Source: Acinetobacter populi (GTDB taxonomy: Bacteria; Pseudomonadota; Gammaproteobacteria; Pseudomonadales; Moraxellaceae). Taken from it: 64,000 nucleotides of DNA. The notes under the pieces are model-generated. The model worked only from the letters and a program-made list of their open reading frames with translations. It was not told the DNA's origin and ran no database searches. The stretch covers positions 310,001-374,000 of the forward strand of contig NZ_NEXX01000002.1 in NCBI RefSeq assembly GCF_002174125.1, written 5' to 3'. A program made the position numbers and the translations under genes. Shown piece after piece: positions 46,486-56,000 of this stretch (the stretch's first letter is position 1; each line of letters starts with the position of its first letter).

Positions 46486-47257
46486 ATGAATAAGACTTTG
46501 GCAAATATGCCAGCAATCAGTCAACCAGCAACCATCCAGATTGATGGTTCACAAGGTGAAGGTGGTGGTCAGATTTTAAGAACTGCTCTTGCCCTTTCAA
46601 TGATTACAGGTCAGGCATTTGAATTAATTAAGATTCGTGCTGGCCGTAAAAAACCAGGCTTAATGCGCCAGCATTTGGTGTATGTACAGGCATCTCAACA
46701 CATCAGTCAAGCTTATGTGGAAGGTGCTGAGTTACATAGCCAGCGGTTATACTTTGCACCACAGCATGTGCAAAGTGGAAAATACCAATTCCAGATTGGT
46801 TCTGCGGGAAGCACGACACTGGTTTTACAAACCCTATTACCTGCTTTGTTATTGCAAAATGAAGCCAGTGAACTCACAATTTCTGGTGGAACACACAATC
46901 CACTTGCACCAACAGCAGATTTTATTGAGCATTGCTTTTTGCCTGTACTAGCGAAAATTGGTATAGAAAGCGAATTTAAGTTAAATAAAGCTGGTTTTTT
47001 CCCGATTGGGGCAGGTGAAATTCAAATCAAGATTCAGCCGTGGCAACACCGAAACAAATTATGTTTATTAGAACGTGGGAATTTGCAAAGTACGGAGGCT
47101 TTTAGCATTGGGTCAAGGCGGTGAGTTTACTGCACAATGTATTAGTGAACATACTCGCACTCAGGCTAGCATGATTGAAAAGTTTATTGATTGTGAAATT
47201 GAGTTTATAGAGCTGAATAAAAATCTGTTTCAGGTCAAAGTAAACGTAGAATCGTAA
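46486..47257 (+). pseudogene. rtcA: RNA 3'-terminal phosphate cyclase RtcA, with internal deletion
   Basis: The first 200 residues are typical RtcA: IDGSQGEGGGQILRTALALS, AGRKKPGLMRQHL, GSAGSTTLVLQTLLPAL and SGGTHNPLAPTADFIEHCFL. After RGNLQSTEAF the frame goes out and stops at 47122-47124. The C-terminal part resumes in another frame (from about 47106) with GQGGEFTAQCISEHTRTQAS to the stop at 47257, missing about 80 residues including the catalytic histidine region. RtcA converts RNA 3'-phosphate to a 2',3'-cyclic end, the substrate of RtcB; it is inactive here. Confidence 0.85.
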
Positions 47258-47574
47258 ATATTCAAAGAAGAAAGACGGTTTGAAGATTATCCAAGAGGTC
47301 AAGCAGAGGTAATAATTTCGAGTAATTTACCTGCTAATTATCCACTCATGGTATTAACCCAAGATGATCAGCCTAAAGCACTTCATCTGACAATCTAAGA
47401 ATTATAAAATGTAGGTGACTTTTGTTGAATTTTAAAAGAGTAAAAGTGACCAAGATTTATCGTATAGATGAGCTTTAAATTTTAAAATATACATTAAAAA
47501 TTATAAATTGTTGAAATAAAATAATTTATTTTAATGTAATTTAGCACCTTTTAAAGTAAAAATGTGGGTGACTA
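47258..47574. other. Island end region before attR
   Basis: The first 46 codons after the rtcA stop stay open in the same phase (RFEDYPRGQAEVIISSNLPA, stop at 47396-47398). They look like the tail of a coding sequence, family unknown. The remaining ~175 bp to attR are very AT-rich without recognised features. Confidence 0.4.
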
Positions 47575-47625
<51 letters not shown>

Positions 47626-47630
47626 TTAAA

Positions 47631-47661
47631 AGCCTCAAGTACATCACTTGGGGCTTTTTTT
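47631..47661. terminator. Original tRNA-Gly terminator, displaced beyond attR
   Basis: AGCCTCAAGT (47631-47640) pairs with ACTTGGGGCT (47646-47655, one G-U) around ACATC, followed by T7. Before integration this would have followed the tRNA directly; it now also serves the convergent aspA gene. Confidence 0.8.
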
Positions 47662-47688
47662 ATTTCAGCTTTCACTCATAAACTTATA

Positions 47689-49125
47689 TCAAGCAATCAG
47701 TTTTTCCTGCATGGTATTACTGCTAGGTTGCACCATATTCTCTACAGTAAGAATTTTGGTTAATACATCATCGGTAATCAGATGCTCTTGACGTACCAGT
47801 TCCAGTACACTTGCACCAGTTTGATTGGCTGTTTTTGCAATACGAGTTGTCGTTTCATAACCAAGATATGGATTTAATGCAGTAATAATACCAATCGAAT
47901 TTTCGACCTGTGCCTTGCAATATTCTTCATTCGCCGTAATGTGTTCAACACAATGCGTTTGGAACATGGCAAGTGCTTTGCCTAGTAATTCAATAGATTC
48001 AAGCAATTTAAATGCGATCAATGGTTCCATTGCATTCAGCTGTAGTTGACCCGCTTCTGCTGCCAGCGTCACTGCCAGATCATTGGCAATAATCTGAAAA
48101 CAAGCAAGATTTAATGCTTCCGGAATCACCGGATTAACTTTGCCAGGCATGATTGAACTACCGGGTTGGCGTGGTTGTAGATTAATTTCCTGAATACCTG
48201 CACGCGGACCACTGGATAATAGACGCAAATCATTGGCAATTTTCGATAATTTTGTTGCCGTACATTTAAGTAAACCCGACAATAAAACAAAGTCTCCCAT
48301 ATCAGAAGTTGCTTCAATTAAATCCGGAGCAGACTGAATGTCTTTTTGACTGATTTTACTTAAAGCAGTCACTGCAAGTGAGGTATAACTTGCTTCGGTA
48401 TTAATACCTGTACCAATCGCTGTTCCCCCTAAATTCATATAATTCAACGTGCTATAGGGAATGCTGCTTAATTTTGCCAGATCTTTTTCAAGTGTCGCAG
48501 CAAAAGCATTAAATTCCTGCCCCAGTGTCATCGGAACAGCATCTTGTAACTGGGTTCGACCCATTTTAAGAACATGTGAAAATTCCTGTCCTTTGACGCG
48601 CAAGCTATCAATCAGACGACGAAAAGGCGCATGTAAATCATCCAGACTTAATAATAAGCCCAGACGAATTGCCGTTGGATAGACATCATTGGTGGATTGT
48701 GACATATTGACATCATTATTCGGATGCAGATATTGATACTCACCTTTGGCATGCCCCAGATATTCCAGACCAATATTGGCAATGACTTCATTGGCATTCA
48801 TATTGGTGGAAGTCCCTGCCCCACCCTGAATCATGTCAAGTGGAAATTGTTGATGAAATTCTCCATGGATTAAGCGACTGCAAGCATATTCAATCGCCTC
48901 ATACTTATGCTGATCCAGTTTCTGCAAAGACTGATTCGCTTTGGCACATGCCATTTTTACCATTGCCAATGATTTGATTAAGTTGGGAAATTGTGCAAGC
49001 TTGCTAGCACTTAAATCAAAATTTTCAATTGCTCTAAGGGTTTGAATACCATAATAGAATTGTGTTGGAACTTCACGTAAACCTAAAAGATCTTTTTCAA
49101 TACGGGTAGAAACATCAGCGTTCAT
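47689..49125 (-). CDS. aspA: Aspartate ammonia-lyase
   Basis: The 478-residue fumarase/aspartase superfamily enzyme reversibly splits aspartate into fumarate and ammonia. The superfamily signature GSSIMPGKVNPVIPEA is at about 321-336, with GRTQLQDAVPMTLGQEF and GGAGTSTNMNANEV upstream. Those features and overall length fit aspartase better than fumarase C. It is divergent from a LysR gene, which likely controls it. It is the first core gene after the island. Confidence 0.92.
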   Translation of the reverse strand: MNADVSTRIEKDLLGLREVPTQFYYGIQTLRAIENFDLSASKLAQFPNLIKSLAMVKMACAKANQSLQKLDQHKYEAIEYACSRLIHGEFHQQFPLDMIQGGAGTSTNMNANEVIANIGLEYLGHAKGEYQYLHPNNDVNMSQSTNDVYPTAIRLGLLLSLDDLHAPFRRLIDSLRVKGQEFSHVLKMGRTQLQDAVPMTLGQEFNAFAATLEKDLAKLSSIPYSTLNYMNLGGTAIGTGINTEASYTSLAVTALSKISQKDIQSAPDLIEATSDMGDFVLLSGLLKCTATKLSKIANDLRLLSSGPRAGIQEINLQPRQPGSSIMPGKVNPVIPEALNLACFQIIANDLAVTLAAEAGQLQLNAMEPLIAFKLLESIELLGKALAMFQTHCVEHITANEEYCKAQVENSIGIITALNPYLGYETTTRIAKTANQTGASVLELVRQEHLITDDVLTKILTVENMVQPSSNTMQEKLIA

Positions 49126-49418
49126 TTTTCAATTAGCCAGTTAACAAAGTGATTTTATCTTAGAATTTGTAACGATTCTTTTCTAATGCATAGTTTAGTT
49201 TTCGTATGCATTTTTTGCATAGATAAATCCATATGCAAACAACCGGCAAATATATGCCCCCAAATCCTGCCCAAACGTTGCAGCAAAGTCTGAACCTAAT
49301 AGAATCAATATAAGTAAAACAAAGGAATATCGTGCTTTTATAAAAATTTACTTATACAATGACGATTACCATCAAAGTCTAAAGCCTTTGATTAAAAGCA
49401 AATGTTGGATCTGGAAAA

Positions 49419-50297
49419 ATGAGTCTGGAAATTCGCTGGATTGAAGATTTACTGACCTTAGAACAAGTACGCTCTATTTCAAAAGCAGCAGAACAACGCT
49501 GCATAAGCCAATCTGCGTTTACCAGACGTATACAGCAACTAGAACAAAGTCTTGGTTTTGCGATTCTGGATCGCCATTCGCGTTATCTAGAATTTACTGA
49601 TGCAGGTCAAATTTTACTGACAACTGCCAAAAATATAGAACATCAGCTCAATGAAACATTAGCTTTAATTCATAATATGAATAAGAGTAATGATATAACC
49701 ATTCGGTTTGCTGTGGTACATTCATTATCATCGGCTTTTTTTTCAAATTTAATCCGACTATTCCCAGATACTATTCATGATTTTAAAACTGAACTTATGG
49801 TTGCCAATGTCGATGAAGGATTTCGATTATTAAAAGAAGCGGCCTGTGATTTTCTTATTTGTTATTCAGATCAACAAAAACTAAAGCAAATCAATCCTAA
49901 TGTTTTAAGCTTTTTAAAACTTGGAGAAACCGAAATTGTACCTGTGACCTTAAAAAATGCCAATGGACAAAATAAATATGATATTCATCAATATTTTCCA
50001 TTGTTAACGTATAGTAAGCATGCCTATCTCCATAATCTCGTTGATCAATTAATTGTCAATCGGCTGAATTACCGAATTGCATATGAAACAGACAATGCCA
50101 ATAATTTAAAAGATTTTGTCCTGCAAGGTGCAGGCGTTGCCTGGTTGCCCAAATTGACGATTAAAGATGAACTTGCCAATAATCAGGTGAGCATTATTGA
50201 AGATGATGCCTTCATCATCAAACAACAGATTTATATCTTTAGAAACAAGCTTTCTCATGAGGCACATTTGAAAGACATGTGGAATGCCTTAAAATAA
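49419..50297 (+). CDS. LysR-family transcriptional regulator, divergent from aspA
   Basis: The 292-residue protein has the N-terminal helix-turn-helix with SISKAAEQRCISQSAFTRR and a LysR effector-binding domain. The 293-bp gap to aspA holds both promoters and, by family habit, its operator. The region is A/T-rich with repeated GCAT-containing motifs near 49185-49245 (TGCATAGTTT, TATGCATTTTTTGCATAG). Control of aspA by aspartate or a related effector is inference from the divergent arrangement. Confidence 0.88.
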   Translation: MSLEIRWIEDLLTLEQVRSISKAAEQRCISQSAFTRRIQQLEQSLGFAILDRHSRYLEFTDAGQILLTTAKNIEHQLNETLALIHNMNKSNDITIRFAVVHSLSSAFFSNLIRLFPDTIHDFKTELMVANVDEGFRLLKEAACDFLICYSDQQKLKQINPNVLSFLKLGETEIVPVTLKNANGQNKYDIHQYFPLLTYSKHAYLHNLVDQLIVNRLNYRIAYETDNANNLKDFVLQGAGVAWLPKLTIKDELANNQVSIIEDDAFIIKQQIYIFRNKLSHEAHLKDMWNALK

Positions 50298-50430
50298 TGG
50301 CAGGATAATCACTGATAAAACTATTATCGCTGAATATACTTGATCATTGTGAACTAGCACGAATAATCATGTCTCCATTAGATGCTTTTCTCATATCTTG
50401 CACATTGTTTTGGTCCCGGAATAATAACCT

Positions 50431-50464
50431 AAATAAAAGGAGAGCAACACATGTTTGCTCTCCT
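50431..50464 (-). terminator. Terminator of oleate hydratase gene
   Basis: AGGAGAGCAA (50438-50447) pairs perfectly with TTGCTCTCCT (50455-50464) around a 7-base loop; on the minus strand it runs into TTTTATTT. Confidence 0.85.
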
Positions 50465-50488
50465 ATTGGTATTGTTTATACACTACGT

Positions 50489-52462
50489 TTATTTGTTTCG
50501 TAATCCATCGCGTAACTTGTCGTACCAACCAAAAATCGTACCAAGCGCCTGACTGCCTTTACCAAGAAGCGCCGATAATTCAGCTTCTGTAAGATCACGT
50601 ATTTTATCTTCACGCTCAGGTAATGGTGGCAGAATATGGGCATAATAACTTTTGTCGAGCAAGTGATGCAAAAGCCGTTCACCAGGAAACGGCTCATTGT
50701 TATTAAGTGCCCGAGCCCCTTTCAATATATTACGGATGTCATATTGTGTCGGGCTAATGTCGGCAACTTGTTTCGGAAGATTCAATAACGTATAGACCCC
50801 TATCCGTGCTGTTCGAATTGAACTTTCCATCGTAAAAATAATGTCGTTACTGGTTTCTACGAACTGCCCTAGCAATGCGAGGTTTGTACAACCTTCAGGC
50901 ACAACGCGTGGCCGGTCACCCGCCGCACGCGGCATGAACTGCGCAGTGATGTAGGGCATCAAGGCAAGGCGAACCTTGGTGTTATCTGCAATTTCATCGA
51001 GATGATCAACTATGCCTAGGTGATAACAAAGCTCTGCGAGGACCTCCCGTCCAGTGCATGCCGGCATTGGTTTCTTGATATAATTACCATCTTTGTCCAT
51101 CAGCAGCGCATAGACCCATAGTACCAGCACATCATCAGGCTGGGTCGGGAAATGTGGCTGACGGTTGCAAGTGAAACTCAGCACCCAATTGGAGTCGGTG
51201 AAAGTAATGATTCCTCCAGTCACCGTCTTGCCCGAATAAGGATCATTGACCGACAGTTCCTTGAGTTTATCAATTAATGGTGAAGGTTTGCAGGTCAACG
51301 TTGCCGATTCCCACATTGAAGCTGTCGCATTACCACAGAATTTATCCGGCTTGCCAAAGACAGGGGATTTCTTTGCCAAGTTCTTCCATAGCATCCAATC
51401 ACTGTCCTCGCTCGCTTCCTGATTGCCAGAAGCTAAAACGGGTGCAGTATCCAGATCACCATAGGCCGTACCCTCAGTCATTGAACCAGTCAGTGCAAAC
51501 ACTACATCTTTTGGATCGATAGCAATGGTTTCATCCTGATCTCCTACCTTGCAACGGATGGCCGTTACGGTACGGTGACCATTTTGTTCGGTCATGTCAA
51601 GGTCATAAGCGCGGGTATTGAATTGTATCTTGACGCCCTTATCTTTCAGTAGACGAGTCAGTGGCACAACAAAACTATCATATTGATTGTATTTAGGAAA
51701 TACTAATGCTGACATATCATTTAAACCGTCAATGGCATCAAGGAAGCGATGCATATAGAGTTTCATTTCCAGCAGACTTTGCCAGTTCTCAAAGGCGAAC
51801 ATTGAGCGCCAGAGATACCAAAAATTGGTTTCAAGAAAACTCTCGCTAAAATACTGTTCGATGGTGATGTCGTCAAGGTCTTCCTTGCGCTTGAGCAGCA
51901 GTTTGATAATCTCCCACTGATGTACTTTGCTAAGGCCCAAAGTTGAGAAATCACGGATTTGACCCTGCTTGTGCATGAGTCGTGCCTTGGAGAAGTTAGG
52001 ATCATTGTCATTGACCAGCCGATATTCATCCAGCACACTGTAGCCCTCAGGCAACTCCAGCGCGGGAACATCTTGGAAAAGATCCCAGAAAATATCGTAA
52101 TTGAAATTCATCTCGCGACCACCGCGAATAATATAACCGTCTTCAGCATTGCCGGCACCGTCAAGTGAACCACCAGCGATATCCATGGTGTCAAGGATGG
52201 TAATGTCCTCGCCCTTCATACGACCATCACGGATCATGTAATAAGCTGCTGCAAGACCGGCAATGCCACTGCCGATGATCCATGCCTTACGCCCTTCAAC
52301 GACTTCAACCGGAATGGGACGGTTGCGCATATATGGCCCCATCATATCCGGTGGTGGAAGAGTATCTTTCGGGCTCTTGTACCAGAAACCAGCCCCTACA
52401 TTGGCTTCGATTGGTAGTTTAGTTGGAACTGTCTCTGGCATATTACCGGCGTTTTCTGTCAT
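50489..52462 (-). CDS. ohyA: Oleate hydratase (FAD-dependent)
   Basis: The 657-residue enzyme adds water to the cis-9 double bond of oleate and similar fatty acids, giving 10-hydroxystearate. The FAD-binding glycine motif is [14 protein letters not shown] (G64-G69), followed by [20 protein letters not shown] and [18 protein letters not shown], and later [20 protein letters not shown]. All match the oleate hydratase family end to end. ATG 52462 is chosen; the open frame begins 21 codons earlier at a TTG. The gene is visibly more G+C-rich than its neighbours, which suggests horizontal transfer. The role is probably detoxification of unsaturated fatty acids. Confidence 0.93.
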   Translation of the reverse strand: MTENAGNMPETVPTKLPIEANVGAGFWYKSPKDTLPPPDMMGPYMRNRPIPVEVVEGRKAWIIGSGIAGLAAAYYMIRDGRMKGEDITILDTMDIAGGSLDGAGNAEDGYIIRGGREMNFNYDIFWDLFQDVPALELPEGYSVLDEYRLVNDNDPNFSKARLMHKQGQIRDFSTLGLSKVHQWEIIKLLLKRKEDLDDITIEQYFSESFLETNFWYLWRSMFAFENWQSLLEMKLYMHRFLDAIDGLNDMSALVFPKYNQYDSFVVPLTRLLKDKGVKIQFNTRAYDLDMTEQNGHRTVTAIRCKVGDQDETIAIDPKDVVFALTGSMTEGTAYGDLDTAPVLASGNQEASEDSDWMLWKNLAKKSPVFGKPDKFCGNATASMWESATLTCKPSPLIDKLKELSVNDPYSGKTVTGGIITFTDSNWVLSFTCNRQPHFPTQPDDVLVLWVYALLMDKDGNYIKKPMPACTGREVLAELCYHLGIVDHLDEIADNTKVRLALMPYITAQFMPRAAGDRPRVVPEGCTNLALLGQFVETSNDIIFTMESSIRTARIGVYTLLNLPKQVADISPTQYDIRNILKGARALNNNEPFPGERLLHHLLDKSYYAHILPPLPEREDKIRDLTEAELSALLGKGSQALGTIFGWYDKLRDGLRNK

Positions 52463-53005
52463 TATCTTATCTTCTGTTGTGGATGAACGCCCAGAAATTA
52501 TCGAATTTTCAGATTTTGATGTCAATTGGTATATGGTGCGAGCGGATATTACAAAAAATCGCCTTGAAAGATAGTGAATATGTAGCTGGTGGTAAAAAGG
52601 ATATTTTAAAACCTAACCATTTGGCTGCTCTAAAGGCATATTTAATCCACCAAATACTGTAATAATATTTAATGTCTTAAATTTGAATTCAACATATTCA
52701 AACTTTCATGGCCAAACATACTTTTTTTTCAATTAAAAGCAAACCATAATCTATTACTAAATTTTGAATCAAAAAATCACCCGATCTATATAAGGCTTTA
52801 AATATCTATTTTTATCTGGCATAAAATTTGCTTTTATTCAAAGAATACCATTTATACATAATGATATGTATAAAATTGCAGCCAACGATGCCTGCTTGTA
52901 AGAATTGGTTGATATACCCAACATGATGCAAAAAAGTTCTCATGTAATGGGTTTATATTATGCCGATTTGTGCTTTTTCTGCATAAACAAGTGAAGGTGA
53001 AATTC
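52463..53005 (+). other. Gap upstream of nitrate reductase gene, with promoter and leader
   Basis: This 543-bp region separates the divergent ohyA and nitrate reductase genes. It contains the sigma-54-type element at 52817-52832 and a leader of about 160 bases with a perfect 10-bp hairpin (TTTATACATA 52851-52860 with 52865-52874, loop ATGA). A 79-codon open frame ending near 52662 is not convincing. The ohyA promoter must lie near 52470-52600. Confidence 0.5.
52817..52832 (+). promoter_or_regulatory. Sigma-54 promoter match for the nitrate reductase gene
   Basis: TGGCATAAAATTTGCT places GG (52818-52819) exactly ten bases before GC (52830-52831), the -24/-12 pattern of sigma-54 promoters. Sigma-54 with NtrC commonly drives nitrate assimilation genes. 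It lies ~175 bp before the start codon, leaving room for a regulated leader. A single eye-found match in AT-rich DNA is only moderate evidence. Confidence 0.5.
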
Positions 53006-56000
53006 ATGACGAAGTCAATCAAAACCGTTTGCCCCTATTGTGGTGTTGGATGCGGCATGATCTTACAAGTCGAGAATAATCAGGTTGTTAAATTAGCTGG
53101 TGATAAAAATCATCCAACTAATTTTGGACGTTTATGTACCAAAGGTTCTTCTGCTCATCAGGCACTTCGCCAATCTGGTCGTCTGGAAAAAGCCTATTTA
53201 CGTTCCGTACGCAATGCCGAACCTGCTGCAACAGCGATGGATCTTGCCATCTCGCAAACTGCCCAACGATTGCGCCAGATCATTGATCAAGATGGTGCAA
53301 ATGCCGTCTCGTTTTATGTCTCTGGACAAATGTCCATTGAAGCACAATATCTGATTAATAAACTCGCCAAAGGCTTTATTGGCACCAATAATATCGAATC
53401 CAATTCCCGTCTTTGCATGGCAAGTGCCGGCAGTGGTTATAAACTTTCGCTAGGTGCCGATGGCCCGCCCGGTTCTTATCAGGATTTTGATCATGCCGAT
53501 GTTTTTTTTGTCATCGGTGCCAATATGGCAGATTGTCATCCCATTTTATTTTTACGTTTAATGGATCGGGTGAAAAAAGGCGCAAAACTGATTGTAGTTG
53601 ATCCACGGCGTAATACCACTGCCGATAAAGCCGATTTATTTATGCAAATCAAACCCGGTACAGATTTATACTTACTCAATGGTTTGTTGCATTTATTACT
53701 TAAAAACAACCATATAGATCATGAATTTATTCAGGATTATACCGAAGGCTGGCAACAAATGCCTGACTTTCTAGAAGATTATCCACCACATCTGGTGGCT
53801 GAAAAGACGGGTATTGCCGAAGAGAAAATCCGGCAGGCAGCACAGTGGCTCGGAGAAGCAGACAAATTTATGACCTGCTGGACAATGGGACTGAATCAAA
53901 GCACACACGGTACATGGAACACCAATGCGATTTGTAATCTACATCTGGCCACTGGACAAATTTGTAAGTTAGGTAGTGGTCCATTTTCACTGACTGGACA
54001 ACCCAATGCCATGGGTGGTCGGGAAATGGGCTATATGGGACCCGGCCTTCCAGGACAACGTGCAGTACTGGCGGAAAAGGATCGTGACTTTATCGAAAAT
54101 TATTGGGGCATCGCCAAAGGTACACTCACCACCAATCTAGGTAAAGGTACCATTGATATGTTTGAGCGAATAAAAACAGGGGAAATTAAAGCCTGCTGGA
54201 TTATTTGTACCAATCCGGTTGCAACAGTTGCCAATCGGCAGACTGTTATTGATGGACTACAACATGCCGAATTGGTCATCACACAAGATGCTTTTTTAGA
54301 AACTGAAACCAATCGCTACGCCGATATTCTGTTACCTGCTGCACTATGGGCCGAAGCCGAAGGCGTGATGATTAATTCTGAACGCAACATGACCCTGATG
54401 CAAAAAGCCATTGATCCACCTGGAGAGGCATTACCAGATTGGCAAATCATCAGTCGGATTGCCTGTGAAATGGGCTATGCAGATGCCTTTAACTATCAAT
54501 CCGCAGCAGAAGTTTTTGATGAAATCCGTGGCTGCTCCAATCCTAAAACTGGTTATGACCTGCGTGGTGCCAGCCATGCACGATTAAGAGAAACGCCATT
54601 GCAATGGCCATGCCCTCCTCTTGATACCGAACAAGGGCAGCAAGATCGCCACCCGATTCGCTATCTGAATGATGGAATCAGCCAACCCTTGCTTCAGCCT
54701 GATGAGGGTAAAACCAGACCCCGACTGATTTTTCCAACCGAACGTAATAAAGGCATCTTTTTTGCCCGTCCTCATCTAGATCCGGCAGAAATGCCAGATG
54801 AAACTTATCCATTTATATTAAACACCGGGCGGGTTCAGCATCAATGGCATACGCTGACCAAAACCGGAAAAATCGCCATGCTGAATAAATTAAATTCCGG
54901 GCCATTTGTCGAAATTAACCCCGAGGATGCAGCTCAACTAAGTCTTAAAGAAAAACAGCCAGTCGAAATTTGTTCTAAACGCGGTAAAGCCATTTTACCT
55001 GCTGTGATTACCGATCGGGTTTTGCCGGGCAATTGTTTTGCTCCCTTCCACTGGAATGATGTCTATGGAGAAAATCTTGCAATTAATGCTGTGACCAGTG
55101 ATGCCATTGATCCGCTCTCACAACAACCCGAATTTAAAATTTGTGCTGTACAGCTGAGTCCGGTGATGGTTGATACATCATCAAGCATAGAGGAACTCTC
55201 GGCTGACAATCAAAACCAACAAGAAACAACAGCACTTTATGCTGACTCATCTTCTTCCTTTGCGATACCAGATTCAGATATGTCAAATATTCATCAAATT
55301 ATTGCCAGTCTTATTGGACTACCACCAAGTACAGCACCTAATTTAAATGATCAGGAAAAGCTTTATCTTTCCGGCTTTATTGCAGCATTGCAACATTTGG
55401 CTGTACCCGCAAATAGTATGCCTACCTTACCTGATAATGCCCCTATCTCGGAGCAACATAAATTATGGGTCAATGGATTATTAGCGGGTCTATTTGCCCG
55501 TACTAGCATCAGCCAGCAACCCAACACCTCAGCCACGCCGACTTTACAACAAATAGAAAGTACCGAAAGTAAAATCAAAATCACGCTACTTTGGGCATCA
55601 CAAACAGGCAATAGTGAAACGCTAGCAGAATCTTTTGTCGAAAAACTCAAACAGGCAAATTACGATGTGCTGTGTTATGACATGAATAACTTTAGCATCC
55701 AGCAACTGCAACACAGCGAATATTTACTCTGTATCAGCAGTACCTTTGGTGATGGTGATTCTCCTGATAACGGACAAAATTTCTGGAACGATTTAAACAG
55801 TCAAAAAGATCTGGATCTTAAAACCCTGAAATATAGTGTATTGGCATTGGGTGATCCAAACTATGATCAATTCTGTGGACATGGTAAACGTCTTGATCAA
55901 AAACTGGCTGAACTGGGCGCTGCGCGAATTTCGGACCGTATCGACTGTGATACCGACTTTGAAGAGAAAGCCGAGCAATGGTTCAATAATATTTTGGCAA

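Noticed and set aside
52463..52525. 21-codon N-terminal extension of oleate hydratase beginning at TTG
   Set aside because: ATG at 52462 is closer to the family start; the extension has no recognised sequence.
52423..52662. 79-codon plus-strand frame across the ohyA start region
   Set aside because: Mostly antisense to ohyA; the short remaining tail does not resemble a known protein.
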